Program-made: the position numbers and the translations under genes
The notes under the pieces: model-generated
What the model was told of the DNA's origin: nothing
Seen by the model: the letters and a program-made list of their open reading frames with translations, nothing else
Database searches by the model: none
Source: Listeria grayi DSM 20601
GTDB lineage: Bacteria; Bacillota; Bacilli; Lactobacillales; Listeriaceae
Length of the DNA stretch: 64,000 bases
Direction of reading: 5' to 3'
Assembly: GCF_000148995.1 (NCBI RefSeq)
Contig: NZ_GL538353.1
Span: forward strand, 248,001-312,000
In this document: positions 8,283 to 18,885 of the stretch, one piece after another
Layout of the letters: each line of letters begins with the position of its first letter
Numbering within the stretch: position 1 is the first letter of the stretch

Positions 8283-9080
8283 ATGAAAAAGAAATTAATA
8301 AGCATTCTTGCAGTTCTATTACTCACAGTACTGACGGCCTGCTCCAACGCCGATGCCTCAGACAAAAAGGTACAAACGATCACCGTTGGAACGGGAACAC
8401 AATTTCCCAACATTTGCTTTATTGATAAAAATGGTAAATTGACTGGCTACGATGTAGAACTTATTCGTGAGATCGACAAACGACTGCCGAATTATAAATT
8501 TAAATTCAAAACGATGGACTTCTCTAACCTCTTAGTGAGTCTCGGCTCCCAAAAAGTAGATATGGTCGCCCACCAAATGGAAAAAAATAAAGAACGGGCA
8601 CAAAAATTCTTATTTAATGACGTAGCGTATAATGTTTTTCCGATCCAACTCACAGTTTTAGCAAACAATAAGACAATCAAAAGCATTGACGATCTAGCAG
8701 GAAAACGTGTGATCACTAGCGCAACAAGTAATGAAGCAACTTTCCTCAAAAAAGTAAATGAAGAAAATGGCAATAAATTCAAGATCGCTTATGCAGGTCA
8801 AGGCTCCAATGATACGGCTAATCAATTGAAAACGGGCCGCGCTGATGCAACGATCTCAACTCCTTTCGCCGTGGATTTCCAAAATAAAACAAGCGACATC
8901 AAAGAAAAAGTAGTCGGCGATGTATTGTCAAACGCAAAAGTTTACTTCATGTTCCATAAGAAAGAAACTAAATTAAGCAAAGATGTCGACAAAGCGTTGC
9001 AGTCGATCATTGATGACGGGACTTTGAAAAAACTAAGCGAAAAATGGCTTGGTGCAGATTATTCTAAATCGAAGTATTAA
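8283..9080 (+). CDS. tcyK: Second substrate-binding lipoprotein (TcyK-like)
   Basis: A 265-residue lipoprotein with lipobox TVLTACSN, closely related to the upstream protein along its whole length (shared blocks include TGTQFPNICFIDKNGKLTGY, KFKTMDF, AGQGSNDxANQ and STPFAVDFQNKT). The tandem is an old duplication: sequence between the shared blocks differs considerably. Both probably deliver S-containing amino acids to the same permease pair, with different specificities. It is 14 bp downstream of the first copy and 14 bp before the permease start. Confidence 0.85.
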   Translation: MKKKLISILAVLLLTVLTACSNADASDKKVQTITVGTGTQFPNICFIDKNGKLTGYDVELIREIDKRLPNYKFKFKTMDFSNLLVSLGSQKVDMVAHQMEKNKERAQKFLFNDVAYNVFPIQLTVLANNKTIKSIDDLAGKRVITSATSNEATFLKKVNEENGNKFKIAYAGQGSNDTANQLKTGRADATISTPFAVDFQNKTSDIKEKVVGDVLSNAKVYFMFHKKETKLSKDVDKALQSIIDDGTLKKLSEKWLGADYSKSKY

Positions 9081-9094
9081 GAAGGTGAATGCAA

Positions 9095-9811
9095 ATGGAT
9101 AAAGGTTTCAGTATCAAAATGATCGGGGACTTTATCCCGACATTATTAGGATATTTACCGATCACGCTCTATATTTTGATTGTCTCCCTGATTTTCGGCT
9201 TTATTTTGGGATTGTTACTGGCATTGACTCGAATTTACCGTGTTCCTGTTTTAAGTCAGCTCGGAAAATTATATATATCTTTTTTCCGCGGCACACCGAT
9301 CATGGTGCAGCTATTCATTGTCTTTTATGGAATCCCAGCCATCACTGCACTGGTAGGGATCGATACATCCAAAATGGACCCGCTGTACGCAGCGATCGCC
9401 ACTTACGCACTCAGTAGCGCGGCCGGAATCGCAGAAATCGTCCGCGCCGGAGTGAACAGTGTAGAGAAGGGACAGGAAGAGGCGGCTTACAGCATCGGCT
9501 TGACCGGCAGACAAACTTTTCTGCGAATCGTTCTGCCACAAGCACTTTTGCAAGCTATGCCTAATTTTGGCAATATGATCATCGGTTTCCTGAAAGATAC
9601 ATCCCTCGCTTTTTCAATCGGGGTCATGGATATGTCAGGGAGAGGACAGACACTGATTTCTTCCAGCAACCATTCTTTGGAAGTTTACATTGCACTGGCA
9701 GTTATTTATTACTTAACGGCGATTGTACTAGAACAAGGCTTCAAATGGGTAGAACGGTTTATGAAACGGGATGATACACGCGTTATCACCGTTTACGATA
9801 TGGAGATATAA
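9095..9811 (+). CDS. tcyL: Amino-acid ABC transporter permease (TcyL-like)
   Basis: A 238-residue inner-membrane permease of the HisMQ family with about five hydrophobic segments. The conserved EAA loop that docks the ATPase is visible as [28 protein letters not shown], and the family N-terminal [11 protein letters not shown] motif is present. The start at 9095 is preferred over 9089 because AAGGTG lies 7 bases upstream of it. It forms a heterodimeric channel with the next permease. Confidence 0.85.
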   Translation: MDKGFSIKMIGDFIPTLLGYLPITLYILIVSLIFGFILGLLLALTRIYRVPVLSQLGKLYISFFRGTPIMVQLFIVFYGIPAITALVGIDTSKMDPLYAAIATYALSSAAGIAEIVRAGVNSVEKGQEEAAYSIGLTGRQTFLRIVLPQALLQAMPNFGNMIIGFLKDTSLAFSIGVMDMSGRGQTLISSSNHSLEVYIALAVIYYLTAIVLEQGFKWVERFMKRDDTRVITVYDMEI

Positions 9812-9827
9812 AGGAGGGGAAGAAAAA

Positions 9828-10535
9828 ATGGGATTAGATATTCCTTTTATTGGGACAGCATTGACAGCGATGGTAAAAACGATTCCGCTGACACTTGCCA
9901 TGACGTTCTTTCCACTATTGTTCGGCTTTTTGATCGCGATCTTGATGTCTTTTATCCAAATCAAACATGTGCGCATTTTGGAACCAATCAGTAAGTTTTA
10001 TGTTTCTTTTTTCCGGAGTACACCAGCGATCCTGCATATCATGCTTATCTATCTGGGGATCCCACTCATCGTTGATAAATTAAGTTCGCAGTTTGACCTA
10101 GGTCTCTCGGCAAATAAGATCCCGGTAGCGATTTTTGTGATCATTGCGTTGTCCTTCACTGCCGGTTCCTATTTAACTGAAAGCATCCGCTCCGGAATCA
10201 TCGCAGTCGATGCTGGACAGATCGAGGCTGCCTATTCCATTGGGATGACACATCGCGAAATGTTGCGGCGGGTACTTTTCCCGCAGGCCTTCATTATCGC
10301 GCTGCCGAACTTTACCAATTTGGCGATCGGCTTTTTGCATACCACGTCGATTGCAGCGATCGTGGCAGTACCGGAAATAACGGGGACAGCAACAATCGTG
10401 GCATCCGATAACTACGCGTTTTTAGATGCATTTATCGCAGCGGCGATCATTTATTGGCTACTCACGATGATTATTGAGGCGATTCACGCATTATTGGAGA
10501 AAAAATTGACTGTTTATCAAGGAGGGGTTAGATGA
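9828..10535 (+). CDS. tcyM: Amino-acid ABC transporter permease (TcyM-like)
   Basis: A 235-residue permease, second of the pair, with the [11 protein letters not shown] motif and the EAA loop ([28 protein letters not shown]). The start at 9828 follows AAGGAGGGG. Its last codons overlap the ATPase start by 4 bp (ATGA), which points to translational coupling of the two subunits. Confidence 0.85.
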   Translation: MGLDIPFIGTALTAMVKTIPLTLAMTFFPLLFGFLIAILMSFIQIKHVRILEPISKFYVSFFRSTPAILHIMLIYLGIPLIVDKLSSQFDLGLSANKIPVAIFVIIALSFTAGSYLTESIRSGIIAVDAGQIEAAYSIGMTHREMLRRVLFPQAFIIALPNFTNLAIGFLHTTSIAAIVAVPEITGTATIVASDNYAFLDAFIAAAIIYWLLTMIIEAIHALLEKKLTVYQGGVR

Positions 10536-11314
10536 TTCAGGCAACGAATATTCACAAACGTTTTGGTGACAATGAAGTCTTGAAAGGTATTGATCTGCAA
10601 GTGAAAAAAGGCGAAGTTGTGACGATTTTAGGCCCAAGTGGCTCGGGCAAAACGACTTTCTTGCGCTGCTTAAACTTGCTTGAACGTCCGGAACAAGGCG
10701 AGATCGCGATCGGCGAGCAAGTGATCCAAACGACGAATCCGAAGAAAGCAGAAGTGCTTGCGCTGCGTAAGCATACGGCGATGGTCTTTCAGCATTATAA
10801 TTTATTTGCCCATAAGACAGTTTTGCAAAATGTCATGGAAGGATTAGTGATCGCTCGGAAGATCCCGAAAAAAATCGCGAAAGAACGGGCGATCGAAGAG
10901 TTGACGAAAGTTGGACTGAAAGATAAATTATCCGCTTATCCCAGTCAATTGTCCGGTGGGCAAAAGCAACGGGTGGGAATCGCAAGAGCACTTGCGATCA
11001 ACCCGGAAGTCATCTTGTTTGATGAACCAACAGCCGCGCTTGACCCGGAATTAGTAGGGGAAGTGCTGGAGGTGATGCTGGAGATCGCACGTCTAGGTGT
11101 AACGATGATTGTCGTTACCCACGAGATGGAATTTGCCAAGCGGGTAGCTGATCAAGTCGTCTTCATGGATGGCGGGATCATTGTCGAACAGGGCACACCG
11201 AAAGAGGTATTTGAAAATACGCAGCAAGAACGAACCAAACAATTTCTGCGCCGGGTTTCACCGGATTACTTATATCAGATCAAAGAAGTCCCAAAGGAGG
11301 AGCGGGTGATATGA
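10532..11314 (+). CDS. tcyN: Amino-acid ABC transporter ATP-binding protein (TcyN-like)
   Basis: A 260-residue ABC ATPase. Walker [10 protein letters not shown] (about residues 34-42), Q-loop VFQHYNLF, signature [15 protein letters not shown], Walker [16 protein letters not shown] and the switch histidine [10 protein letters not shown] are all intact. It powers the TcyL/TcyM channel. Start and stop both overlap neighbours by 4 bp (ATGA), so the gene is tightly coupled to both permease and monooxygenase. Confidence 0.9.
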   Translation: MIQATNIHKRFGDNEVLKGIDLQVKKGEVVTILGPSGSGKTTFLRCLNLLERPEQGEIAIGEQVIQTTNPKKAEVLALRKHTAMVFQHYNLFAHKTVLQNVMEGLVIARKIPKKIAKERAIEELTKVGLKDKLSAYPSQLSGGQKQRVGIARALAINPEVILFDEPTAALDPELVGEVLEVMLEIARLGVTMIVVTHEMEFAKRVADQVVFMDGGIIVEQGTPKEVFENTQQERTKQFLRRVSPDYLYQIKEVPKEERVI

Positions 11315-12324
11315 CAATCAGACTCAGTATTTTAGATCAAAGTATTGCTGATGAAGCGGAAACGCCTGGGGAAACACTGCAAAACACCGTGGACCTTGCC
11401 AAGTTTGCCGAACGGATCGGCTATCATCGCTTTTGGGTGGCAGAACATCACGCTTCCGAAGAAGTCGTCGGCCCAGCACCAGAGATCCTGCTCAGCTATT
11501 TAGCTGCCAAAACAACAACCATTCAGTTGGCTTCCGGTGGGATCATGCTTCAGCACTATAGCCCCTTTAAAGTAGCCGAACAGTTTCATGTCTTAGCTAA
11601 TCTGGCGCCCAACCGGATCGCACTAGGTGTCGGAAAAGCGCCGGGCGGTTTCCAACTGGCAACGGAAGCACTTCAATCAGAATTCAAAGCGGAGAAAACA
11701 AGCTTTGAAGCAAAATTGGTTGAACTACTGACGTTCACCAGACAGGCTCCGCGCGGGAAGTATGCAGATCTGCAAGCGAGACCATTGCCGCAAGAAGAAG
11801 TGCCGATATTTCTATTAGGCGGAAGTGCTGAAAGTGCTGTAATGGCAGCCAAAGCTGGTGTTGGATTTGTCTTTGCCTATTTTATCAACGGAGAAGAAAC
11901 GGTTTTAAAAGAAGCACGGGAAGCATATGAAGCAAACTTTACCGGCAACGACGCAGCAAAATCATTCCAGCTGGCGGCGATCGTTGCAATCAGTGAGCAA
12001 GCCGAAGAAGCACATGCATATGTAGAAACCAGAGAGTCCGTTAAAATCGTACTTGCCGATGGAAAGCGTGTCAATGTCGGAACAAGAGAGCGTGCAGAAG
12101 CCTATTTGGAAAATGTTACGCAGGATTATGAGCTCATTATCCAAAAAGCTGGCGTCATTACTGGCGTGAAAGAGACAGTCGGCAAAGAGATCCATAGACT
12201 TGCGAAAACGTATCAGATCAACGATTTTTTAGCACTCACCCCGATCAAAAATAAAACGAAAAAACAGCAGTCATACCAATGGTTGAAAGAAGCTGTGGAG
12301 GAGGAAGCACATGTCCGTATCTAA
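11311..12324 (+). CDS. ytmO: Luciferase-like FMN-dependent monooxygenase, YtmO-like
   Basis: A 337-residue TIM-barrel monooxygenase of the MsnO8 class of the luciferase-like family. Visible features are an N-terminal [27 protein letters not shown] (the WVAEHH motif typical of this class) and [19 protein letters not shown]. Such enzymes use FMNH2 and oxygen to oxidise small sulfur or aromatic substrates. FMNH2 probably comes from the SsuE-like reductase at the head of the operon. The exact reaction of YtmO is not established. It overlaps the glutaredoxin-like gene by 14 bp. Confidence 0.85.
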   Translation: MTIRLSILDQSIADEAETPGETLQNTVDLAKFAERIGYHRFWVAEHHASEEVVGPAPEILLSYLAAKTTTIQLASGGIMLQHYSPFKVAEQFHVLANLAPNRIALGVGKAPGGFQLATEALQSEFKAEKTSFEAKLVELLTFTRQAPRGKYADLQARPLPQEEVPIFLLGGSAESAVMAAKAGVGFVFAYFINGEETVLKEAREAYEANFTGNDAAKSFQLAAIVAISEQAEEAHAYVETRESVKIVLADGKRVNVGTRERAEAYLENVTQDYELIIQKAGVITGVKETVGKEIHRLAKTYQINDFLALTPIKNKTKKQQSYQWLKEAVEEEAHVRI

Positions 12325-12580
12325 TAATATCGTTATTTGGAGCAAAAAAGGATGTCACTATTGCCAAGAAATCAAGGAATATTTTGAGACCGAGGAGATT
12401 CTTTATCAGGAAGTCGATGTGACAGAACATGATTATTTAAGAGATGTCTTAGATACCAAATACGGCATCAGACATGTGCCGGTAGTGGAAATCGGGAATC
12501 AAGAAACAGGCGATTATCATGCGGTGATCGAAGTTGGTTTGGATCATGTGAAAAATGCGATTGCAAAGGTGGCGAATTGA
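12311..12580 (+). CDS. ytnI: Glutaredoxin-like protein, YtnI-like
   Basis: An 89-residue protein with a glutaredoxin fold. The redox site is WSKKGCHYCQEIKEYFE (CxxC at about residues 16-19), followed by the cis-proline loop RHVPVVEIG. It may reduce mixed disulfides released during breakdown of S-substituted cysteines. It overlaps ytmO by 14 bp and abuts the next monooxygenase with no gap. In B. subtilis YtnI sits at the same place between ytmO and ytnJ. Confidence 0.85.
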   Translation: MSVSNNIVIWSKKGCHYCQEIKEYFETEEILYQEVDVTEHDYLRDVLDTKYGIRHVPVVEIGNQETGDYHAVIEVGLDHVKNAIAKVAN

Positions 12581-13888
12581 ATGGGGAAACAATTAGAATT
12601 CGGAACGATCATTCACGGTGTCGGCGGTTCCATGGATGCGTGGCGTCATCCAGATGTCGATCCTAAGGCAAGCACGAATCTAGATTTTTATATTCAAAGA
12701 GCACAAACGGCAGAACGCGGCTTATTCAGTTTTCTCTTCATTGCAGACGGTTTGTTTATTTCCGAAAAATCGATTCCACATTTCTTAAACCGCTTTGAAC
12801 CGATCACGATTTTGTCAGCACTGGCACTTGCAACCAATCATATCGGCTTAGTAGGGACATTTTCAACTTCCTTTACAGAGCCTTTTACCTTGGCACGCCA
12901 GCTAGCGTCATTGGACAAGATCAGCGCCGGACGCGCCGGTTGGAACCTAGTTACCTCTCCGCAAGAAGGGGCGGCCCGCAATCATAGTAAAAAAAACCTG
13001 CCACCACATTCCGAACGTTATCAGATCGCACAGGAGCATTTAGATGTAGTACGCGGCTTATGGAAATCGTGGGAAAATGACGCCTTTACTTATGACAAAG
13101 AAAGCGGCCAGTTTTTTGATTCGGAAAAGCTACATCCGCTGCATCATAAAGGGGAGTATTTTCAAGTAGAGGGTCCGCTGAATGTTTCTCGAAGCGAACA
13201 AGGCGAGCCGGTGATTTTTCAAGCAGGCTCTTCAGAAACTGGAAGAGCATTTGCTGCTAAGAATGCCGATGCGATTTTTACCCACGCTAATTCTTTAGAA
13301 GAAGCGCAGGCGTTTTACCAAGATGTCAAATCGAAGGCGGCGGCTTACGGCCATGATCCAAAGATTTTTCCGGGCATCGGACCAATCATTGGAGAGACTG
13401 CGGAAGAAGCAGAAGAGAAATATCAGCAGTATGCAGAATTGGTACCGATCGAACACGCTGTCACTTTCTTAGGAAGGTTTTTTGACGATTATGACTTTAC
13501 AAAACATGAATTGGATGAACCTTTCCCAGAGTTGGGCGACATCGGAAAAAATGCCTTTCAAAGCACAACAGATCGCATCAAGCGGCGGTCACGCGAATTA
13601 GGGCAGACGCTTAGAGAAGTTGCCATTGAAGCAGCCACGCCGCGCCCGATTTTTATTGGGACTAAAGAGCGGGTGGCTGATTTGATCGAAGAGTGGTTTG
13701 TCAACGAAGCAGCAGATGGCTTTATTATCTCTTCTGATAATCCGCATGGCTTGACCGATTTTGTCGATAAAGTCATTCCGATCCTGCAAGAACGTGGTTT
13801 ATATAAAACAGAATATGCTAGTAACTTGTTAAGAGAAAATTTGGATTTGCGGATCCCAAGTGATCAGCAGGTGATCTATAGTGAGTAA
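12581..13888 (+). CDS. ytnJ: NtaA/SnaA/DszA-type flavin monooxygenase, YtnJ-like
   Basis: A 435-residue TIM-barrel monooxygenase of the NtaA/SnaA/DszA/SoxA group. Typical segments are [14 protein letters not shown] near the N-terminus, the [13 protein letters not shown] loop (about residues 120-132) and [20 protein letters not shown]. In B. subtilis YtnJ is the monooxygenase that cleaves N-acetylated S-substituted cysteine (the S-(2-succino)cysteine pathway). The start directly follows the stop of the glutaredoxin gene. It overlaps the deacetylase gene by 8 bp. Confidence 0.85.
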   Translation: MGKQLEFGTIIHGVGGSMDAWRHPDVDPKASTNLDFYIQRAQTAERGLFSFLFIADGLFISEKSIPHFLNRFEPITILSALALATNHIGLVGTFSTSFTEPFTLARQLASLDKISAGRAGWNLVTSPQEGAARNHSKKNLPPHSERYQIAQEHLDVVRGLWKSWENDAFTYDKESGQFFDSEKLHPLHHKGEYFQVEGPLNVSRSEQGEPVIFQAGSSETGRAFAAKNADAIFTHANSLEEAQAFYQDVKSKAAAYGHDPKIFPGIGPIIGETAEEAEEKYQQYAELVPIEHAVTFLGRFFDDYDFTKHELDEPFPELGDIGKNAFQSTTDRIKRRSRELGQTLREVAIEAATPRPIFIGTKERVADLIEEWFVNEAADGFIISSDNPHGLTDFVDKVIPILQERGLYKTEYASNLLRENLDLRIPSDQQVIYSE

Positions 13889-15008
13889 TTTGGAAGAGAG
13901 ATTGACGGCAGTCCGCCGCGATCTGCATCAGCATCCGGAACTTTCTAACCAAGAGTTTGAAACGACTAGAAAAATACGGGCATTTTTAGAAGAATCAGCC
14001 ATCCCCATCTTGGATTTTCCACTCAAAACAGGTATAATTGCTGAAATTGCGGGCGATAAACCTGGTAAATTGATCGCGTTACGGTCAGACATTGATGCGC
14101 TACCGATCCAGGAGCAGACAGAGCTGCCATTCCGCTCTGTTCATCCTGGCATCATGCATGCTTGCGGACATGACATCCATACCGCTGCTCTTCTCGGTGC
14201 TGCTCTGTTACTCCAAGAACACCGCGCCGATCTGGCCGGAACCGTCCGCTTTATTTTCCAACCCGCAGAAGAAACAAGTCACGGTGCCAGCAGCATTTTG
14301 CAAGCCGGCGTTTTGGAAGGGGTAGCAGCGATTTTCGGGGTTCATAATGATCCTTCGCTGCCAGTCGGAACTTTTGGAACGAAGACGGGCGCATTGACTG
14401 CAAGCGTTGACCGTTTTGAAGTAACGATTACTGGAAAAGGCGCGCATGCTGCCAAACCGAACGAAGGAAAAGATGCGATCAGTGCCGGAGCAGAACTTGT
14501 CCAAAATTTGGAACGGATCATCAGCAGAGTGATTTCACCAGCCAGCCACGCCGTAATCAGCGTTACTCAGTTCCACAGTGGTTCAACTTGGAATGTGTTG
14601 CCGGAACAAGCCTATTTGGAAGGAACCGTTCGCACGTTTGATCAAAGCGTACGGCAACAGATCCAAGCCGAAATGACACGGGTCACAGAAGGACTAGCCC
14701 ACCTGACAGATACAGAAATTAGATTTAACTGGTATAATGGCGCGCCGGCAATAAACAATGACGAAGCACTGACGGAACTTGCTTTTCAAGTGGCCTCGGA
14801 ATTGGGATTGACTACACGGGAACTACAGGAAATGGCGATCGGCGAAGATTTTGCTTTTTATCAAGAAAAAGTGCCAGGCGCCTTTGTGATGATTGGATCC
14901 GAGTCGGAATTCGACTTGCATCATCCTAAAATCGAACCAAATGAAGCGGTGATTCTCCAAGCAGCTCATTATTTTGAAGCAGTTGCCCTCGCTTATCTCG
15001 CAAAATGA
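13881..15008 (+). CDS. ytnL: M20-family N-acyl-amino-acid deacetylase, YtnL-like
   Basis: A 375-residue M20D amidohydrolase. Metal-site motifs are visible: [12 protein letters not shown] (about residues 70-80), [32 protein letters not shown] and the C-terminal [11 protein letters not shown]; the dimerisation lid domain lies between. It starts with GTG overlapping ytnJ by 8 bp and is the last gene before a terminator. In the parallel B. subtilis operon the M20 enzymes remove the acetyl group after the monooxygenase step, releasing cysteine. The FMN-related ribR gene found between ytnJ and ytnL there is absent here. Confidence 0.8.
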   Translation: MSNLEERLTAVRRDLHQHPELSNQEFETTRKIRAFLEESAIPILDFPLKTGIIAEIAGDKPGKLIALRSDIDALPIQEQTELPFRSVHPGIMHACGHDIHTAALLGAALLLQEHRADLAGTVRFIFQPAEETSHGASSILQAGVLEGVAAIFGVHNDPSLPVGTFGTKTGALTASVDRFEVTITGKGAHAAKPNEGKDAISAGAELVQNLERIISRVISPASHAVISVTQFHSGSTWNVLPEQAYLEGTVRTFDQSVRQQIQAEMTRVTEGLAHLTDTEIRFNWYNGAPAINNDEALTELAFQVASELGLTTRELQEMAIGEDFAFYQEKVPGAFVMIGSESEFDLHHPKIEPNEAVILQAAHYFEAVALAYLAK

Positions 15009-15036
15009 GAACCGGATTCCGATTCGGTTCTTTTTT
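15008..15036 (+). terminator. Terminator of the ytm/ytn-type operon
   Basis: AGAACCG and CGGTTCT flank GATTCCGATT, followed by a T run. It starts at the last base of the deacetylase gene. Confidence 0.8.
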
Positions 15037-15134
15037 CTGCATTCCTAAATGTAAAGGCTTGCTTTTGACTATGCGGAGCCAATTTAGTATGCTTGGTAAG
15101 AAATCATTCTATGCGATTAGAGGGAGATATAAAA

Positions 15135-15977
15135 ATGAAAAAAGTATTGATTGCACATGATTTATCAGGCGTCGGAAAAGTTGCGCTTGGGATCGCCATG
15201 CCAGTGCTTTCTGCCATGGGAATCGAAGTAAGTGTCCTTCCAACTGCAGTTTTATCTACACATACGGGATTTGCGGGAAATAGCTATTTATCACTGACAG
15301 AAGAAATGAAAAAAATGATCGCGCATTGGAAATCGCTAGACATACGATTTGACGCGATCTATACCGGTTATTTAGGGGAACGAGCGCAAATCGAACTTTT
15401 AGCAGAGGCAAAAGAAGCGCTTTTAAATGAAAACGGCTTTTTATTAGTAGATCCTGTTATGGCAGACCGTGGTCAGCTTTATCGCGGTTTTGATGCAGCT
15501 TATGTGAAAGAAATGGAAAAACTGGTGGCGCAAGCAGATGTCATCGTTCCCAATCTGACAGAAACATCACTGTTGATCGGTGAAGCATATAATCCAACGT
15601 TAAGCAGGAGCGAACTCTTGCTAGATTTTCAAGCCTTATTCCGCTTAGGACCGAAAAATGTCATTATTACTGGAACGGAGCGGGGACCAGATATCGGTGC
15701 TAGCTTTATGTCACAATCCGAAGCACGTCTTTCCCATGAATTTGCTCCGAAAGTACCTGGCCATTACTTTGGCACCGGTGATTTATTTGCCAGCATTGTT
15801 ACAGGGGCACTTGTGCACGGGGCATCCTTGCAAGAGGCAGTGGCTTTAGCAATCAATTTTACCAGTAAGATTATTGAAAGCACGTATGAAGAAGTGGAAG
15901 ATGTCCGCTATGGAATCCAGTTTGAACCATTTTTACCGGAGTTGTCGATGCGGATGATGCGGCTAGCGTATCGTTGA
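15135..15977 (+). CDS. Pyridoxal/pyridoxamine kinase-like PfkB-family protein
   Basis: A 280-residue ribokinase-superfamily kinase related to PdxY/PdxK. Features are ...HDLSGVGKVALGIAMPVL, AVLSTHTGF (the pyridoxal-binding segment), a DAIYTGYLG strand, LLVDPVMADRGQLY and the ATP/anion-hole motif GTGDLFASIVTGAL with its catalytic Asp (about residues 215-228). It would phosphorylate a B6 vitamer to supply PLP. The start at 15135 was chosen as the ATG after GAGGGAGAT; an earlier in-frame ATG at 15093 has no such support. PLP enzymes nearby include kynureninase, but the two are separated by other genes. Confidence 0.8.
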   Translation: MKKVLIAHDLSGVGKVALGIAMPVLSAMGIEVSVLPTAVLSTHTGFAGNSYLSLTEEMKKMIAHWKSLDIRFDAIYTGYLGERAQIELLAEAKEALLNENGFLLVDPVMADRGQLYRGFDAAYVKEMEKLVAQADVIVPNLTETSLLIGEAYNPTLSRSELLLDFQALFRLGPKNVIITGTERGPDIGASFMSQSEARLSHEFAPKVPGHYFGTGDLFASIVTGALVHGASLQEAVALAINFTSKIIESTYEEVEDVRYGIQFEPFLPELSMRMMRLAYR

Positions 15978-16132
15978 TGCAAATATAGATGATGGGCTGG
16001 ATTTTAAGCGTTTAAGACATAATAGAGACCTTTTAGGACATTTTTATGTATTTACAAGAACGATATGATATTATAAATACTTCCTTTGTTAATTAGCTGT
16101 CCTTTATTATATTGGAGCAACTAATAGTAGCT

Positions 16133-16167
16133 GACCTTTTTGATAAATAATCAAAGGGTCTTTTTTT
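16133..16167 (+). terminator. Rho-independent terminator
   Basis: GACCTTTTTGAT (16133-16144) pairs with AATCAAAGGGTC (16149-16160), followed by seven T. The rest of the 446-bp gap 15978-16423 is AT-rich and without a supported gene; it should hold the adhesin promoter, of which TATACT at 16362-16367 is a possible -10. Confidence 0.7.
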
Positions 16168-16423
16168 ATGCAAAGCCAATAGGCGGAACGATATCTTTTT
16201 TGTAGATTAGGTTTAGCAGGAAACTAGCAGCATTCAGAGAGTGTGTGTACTTTAATAGCTTAAATAGAGCGAAAAAAACAAACATATCTTCTTGTACATT
16301 CGTCAATAAAAAGACAAAATATCGTCACAAATAATTCATTCCTTTTGTATATTAAATCGTATATACTTTTCCAGTGGACAAAAAGTAATATATTTAACAT
16401 CCAGATCAAAGGAGGAATAAATC

Positions 16424-18626
16424 ATGAGAAAAGTAGTGCAGATTATCATCACCAGTATCCTGATTTTTGGTATGTGTTTAGGGGGAACGACTGCCGTTAA
16501 CCAAGTACATGCAAAAGCAGGGGATGATCCAGGGGTAACGATCACTTCCCCAGATACCATATCTTCTAGACAACAAGTCGAATTAAAAGTTACATTGTCC
16601 GCCTCAGCAGGAAAGTTGGATCAAGATGGGAAAATAGAAATAAAGATTCCCAAAAATAGTGTTGCACAGAAAAATGATCTAACAAACAATTTGATCTTGG
16701 GAGACCCGTTTTATTTGCTAGATCCTGCGTTGACAGAGGATTCCGAGGGTAACTATGTGTTGAATGTGGCTTATGATCATACTAAGATCGAGCCCAATGA
16801 AGCTACAGGGGAAACCTTTACAATCAAATATCAAGCTCCTGTTTATAAAGAAAATGACGAAAATGTTCCTGATAATGTGAAATTTCAAGCTGACTTATCG
16901 AAAGGGGATAAAATAGTCAGTCAAGATACAGACCAATCCAAGATCCAAACGGATAATTCCGGCTTACCGCTATTATCCAAATTCAGCACGCGACCACATA
17001 AAACAGTGGATGGAGTCAGTGCAGCAGTGATGAGTATGGATAAACCGGCTTCCAACATTTTTGCCATTGTCGTCAACTATAATCAACAAAATGTAAAAAA
17101 TGCTGTTTTACGAGATAAAACGCCAGAAAAAACAGAATTACATGATCCGGGAAAATATATTCCAGTTAGCGGAGATAAAACGCCGGTACAACATATTCAG
17201 ATAGCTAAAGTAACGGATAAAAACGAAACCGGCAACCCGATAGCTTGGAAATTTGTCACAGCTGATTATGCAGATAAAATCACTAGTGATAAAAATGGAT
17301 TTGCTATCAACTTTGGTGATTTGACTCCCAAAGACAATTTTGTCGTTATGTATGCAGAAAAAGTAGAAGACGGAAGTACGGCGGATACCTTTGGAGTCAA
17401 GATGAATACGGCTACACTAGAGAGTAATGGATCAACGCTCAGAACGGCAACTGAACCGCTGATGTTGGATAGTTCGAATTACCATTTTATTACGCTCTCT
17501 AAAAAGGTTAGTCAATCAACAATCTCGACAACAAAAGGAACATTTATTTACTCGCTGACAGCAAAAGCTAAAAGTGGGAACATCCCGGCCGGAACTAAAA
17601 TTGTTGACCCACTGCCGGACTATACGACTTTTGATCATACCGTGAAGCGCGATAATGAGGCGATTTCTAAAGGGGAATACGATGCTAAAAGCCATACGGT
17701 CACTTATACGGTATTGAAGGACATCATCGAAGGAACGAATCAGACCATCGATTTTCAAGTGGATTATTCTAACCCGATGGCCAAACAAGGGGATGAAGTG
17801 ACGAATAAGGCATATATCAATTATGAAGGCACAAATATTTACAGTAATGATGCTACAACTACCTTAGAGGGCAGTGCGATCTTAAAAAAATCTGATGCGA
17901 GGACCAAAGATCCATTAGCCGGAGCGGTATTTAAAGTGGTCGATGCTTCTGGCAAAACAGTGAAAAAAGAATTGAAAACTGATGGGGGACGGATTGGTGA
18001 AGTCAGGCCTGCTGGCGCCAGGGAAATATCGATTTATCGAGACTAAAGCACCCGCCGGTTATATTTTAGATCCATCTCCTATTCCCTTTGAGGTACAAGC
18101 TGGTGCAGAAGGAGCAGTCCATGTAACTAAAGAGAACATAGAAGCAACAAGTGTATCCGGTACTAAGACATGGGAAGACGATCATGATAAAGCCGGTAAG
18201 CGACCAACTACTATTACGATCAAGCTTTATCAGAATGGAAAATACTTCAAATCCAAGAAAGTCGATGAGAAAATGGAGTGGAAGTATTTATTCGATGGAC
18301 TTCCTAAATATGATAAGCAAGGAAAGCAGTACACGTATACAGTAAAAGAAAAGGCTGTCAAAGGATATCAAACGATACAAGACGGTTTTGACTTTACAAA
18401 TAAATATATCCCTAGCGATCATAGTGTGGTGCCGCCACATCATTCCAATCCCGATAAACCTAAAGACCCTGATCCTGCGGGAAATCGCATCCACCGAACG
18501 ATCGAAAAACATCTGCCTGCTACGGGAGATACATTATCCGTAAGTGCAGTAGCATTAGGAATCATTATTCTTGCAGCAGTTGCCTATATCCTTCGCAAAA
18601 AATATAAAAAGTATCTTGTAAAATAA
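16424..18626 (+). pseudogene. LPXTG cell-wall adhesin with SpaA/Cna-B domains, interrupted by a frameshift
   Basis: The two parts together would encode about 733 residues. The first part (16424-18046) has a signal peptide (VVQIIITSILIFGMC...), immunoglobulin-like adhesin domains to about residue 480 and the start of a SpaA prealbumin-like domain (AILKKSDARTKDPLAGAVFK). The second (17982-18626) continues it (GKYRFIETKAPAGYILDPS, containing the E-T-K-A-P-x-G-Y domain signature), then has a Cna-B domain (SGTKTWEDDHDKAGKRP), a proline-rich wall spanner and LPATGD with a hydrophobic segment and KKKYKK-like basic tail. A run of five G at 17984-17988 is one base too long: removing one G joins the frames as KTDGDGLVKSG. 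AAAGGAGG precedes the start. As read, the protein would lack its wall anchor. It could be a sequencing error, a recent mutation or slipped-strand variation. Confidence 0.8.
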
Positions 18627-18644
18627 TAGTAATTTCAACCGAAA

Positions 18645-18694
18645 ACGGATGTCCTACTTTTTCATTTGTGAACGAGTAGGACGTCCGTTTTTTT
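18645..18694 (+). terminator. Terminator of the adhesin gene
   Basis: ACGGATGTCCTACT pairs (one G-U) with AGTAGGACGTCCGT around a 16-base loop, followed by a T run. Confidence 0.8.
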
Positions 18695-18851
18695 GATTGA
18701 ATGACTTTAAAAGAGAGCTAAGTATGGATCGAAAAAGATTTTTGTCTTTTTGAAAACAAAAACCTTAAAAAACTTATTTAATAAAGTTATCGTACTCGAT
18801 TTCCTTATGAAAGCTATATACAGAAATGAGCAGACAATATAAAATTATAAA

Positions 18852-18865
18852 TGAGAGCGCTTACT
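18852..18865 (+). promoter_or_regulatory. Possible CcpA (cre) site before the kynurenine cluster
   Basis: TGAGAGCGCTTACT matches the cre consensus TGWAANCGNTNWCA at 12 of 14 positions and has the central CG. It lies 20 bp before the MFS start, where bound CcpA would block transcription. A two-mismatch site is weak evidence. Confidence 0.35.
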
Positions 18866-18885
18866 AAAAAGGGGTGGTTAAAAGA

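Noticed and set aside
7462-9080. Tandem repeat spanning the two binding-protein genes
   Set aside because: They are diverged gene duplicates, as in the B. subtilis tcyJ/tcyK pair, not a DNA repeat or assembly duplication.
17960-18060. Programmed ribosomal frameshifting in the adhesin gene
   Set aside because: The G5 run is not a classical slippery heptamer, no stimulatory structure is evident, and the family is not known to use recoding; an indel is simpler, though it cannot be excluded.
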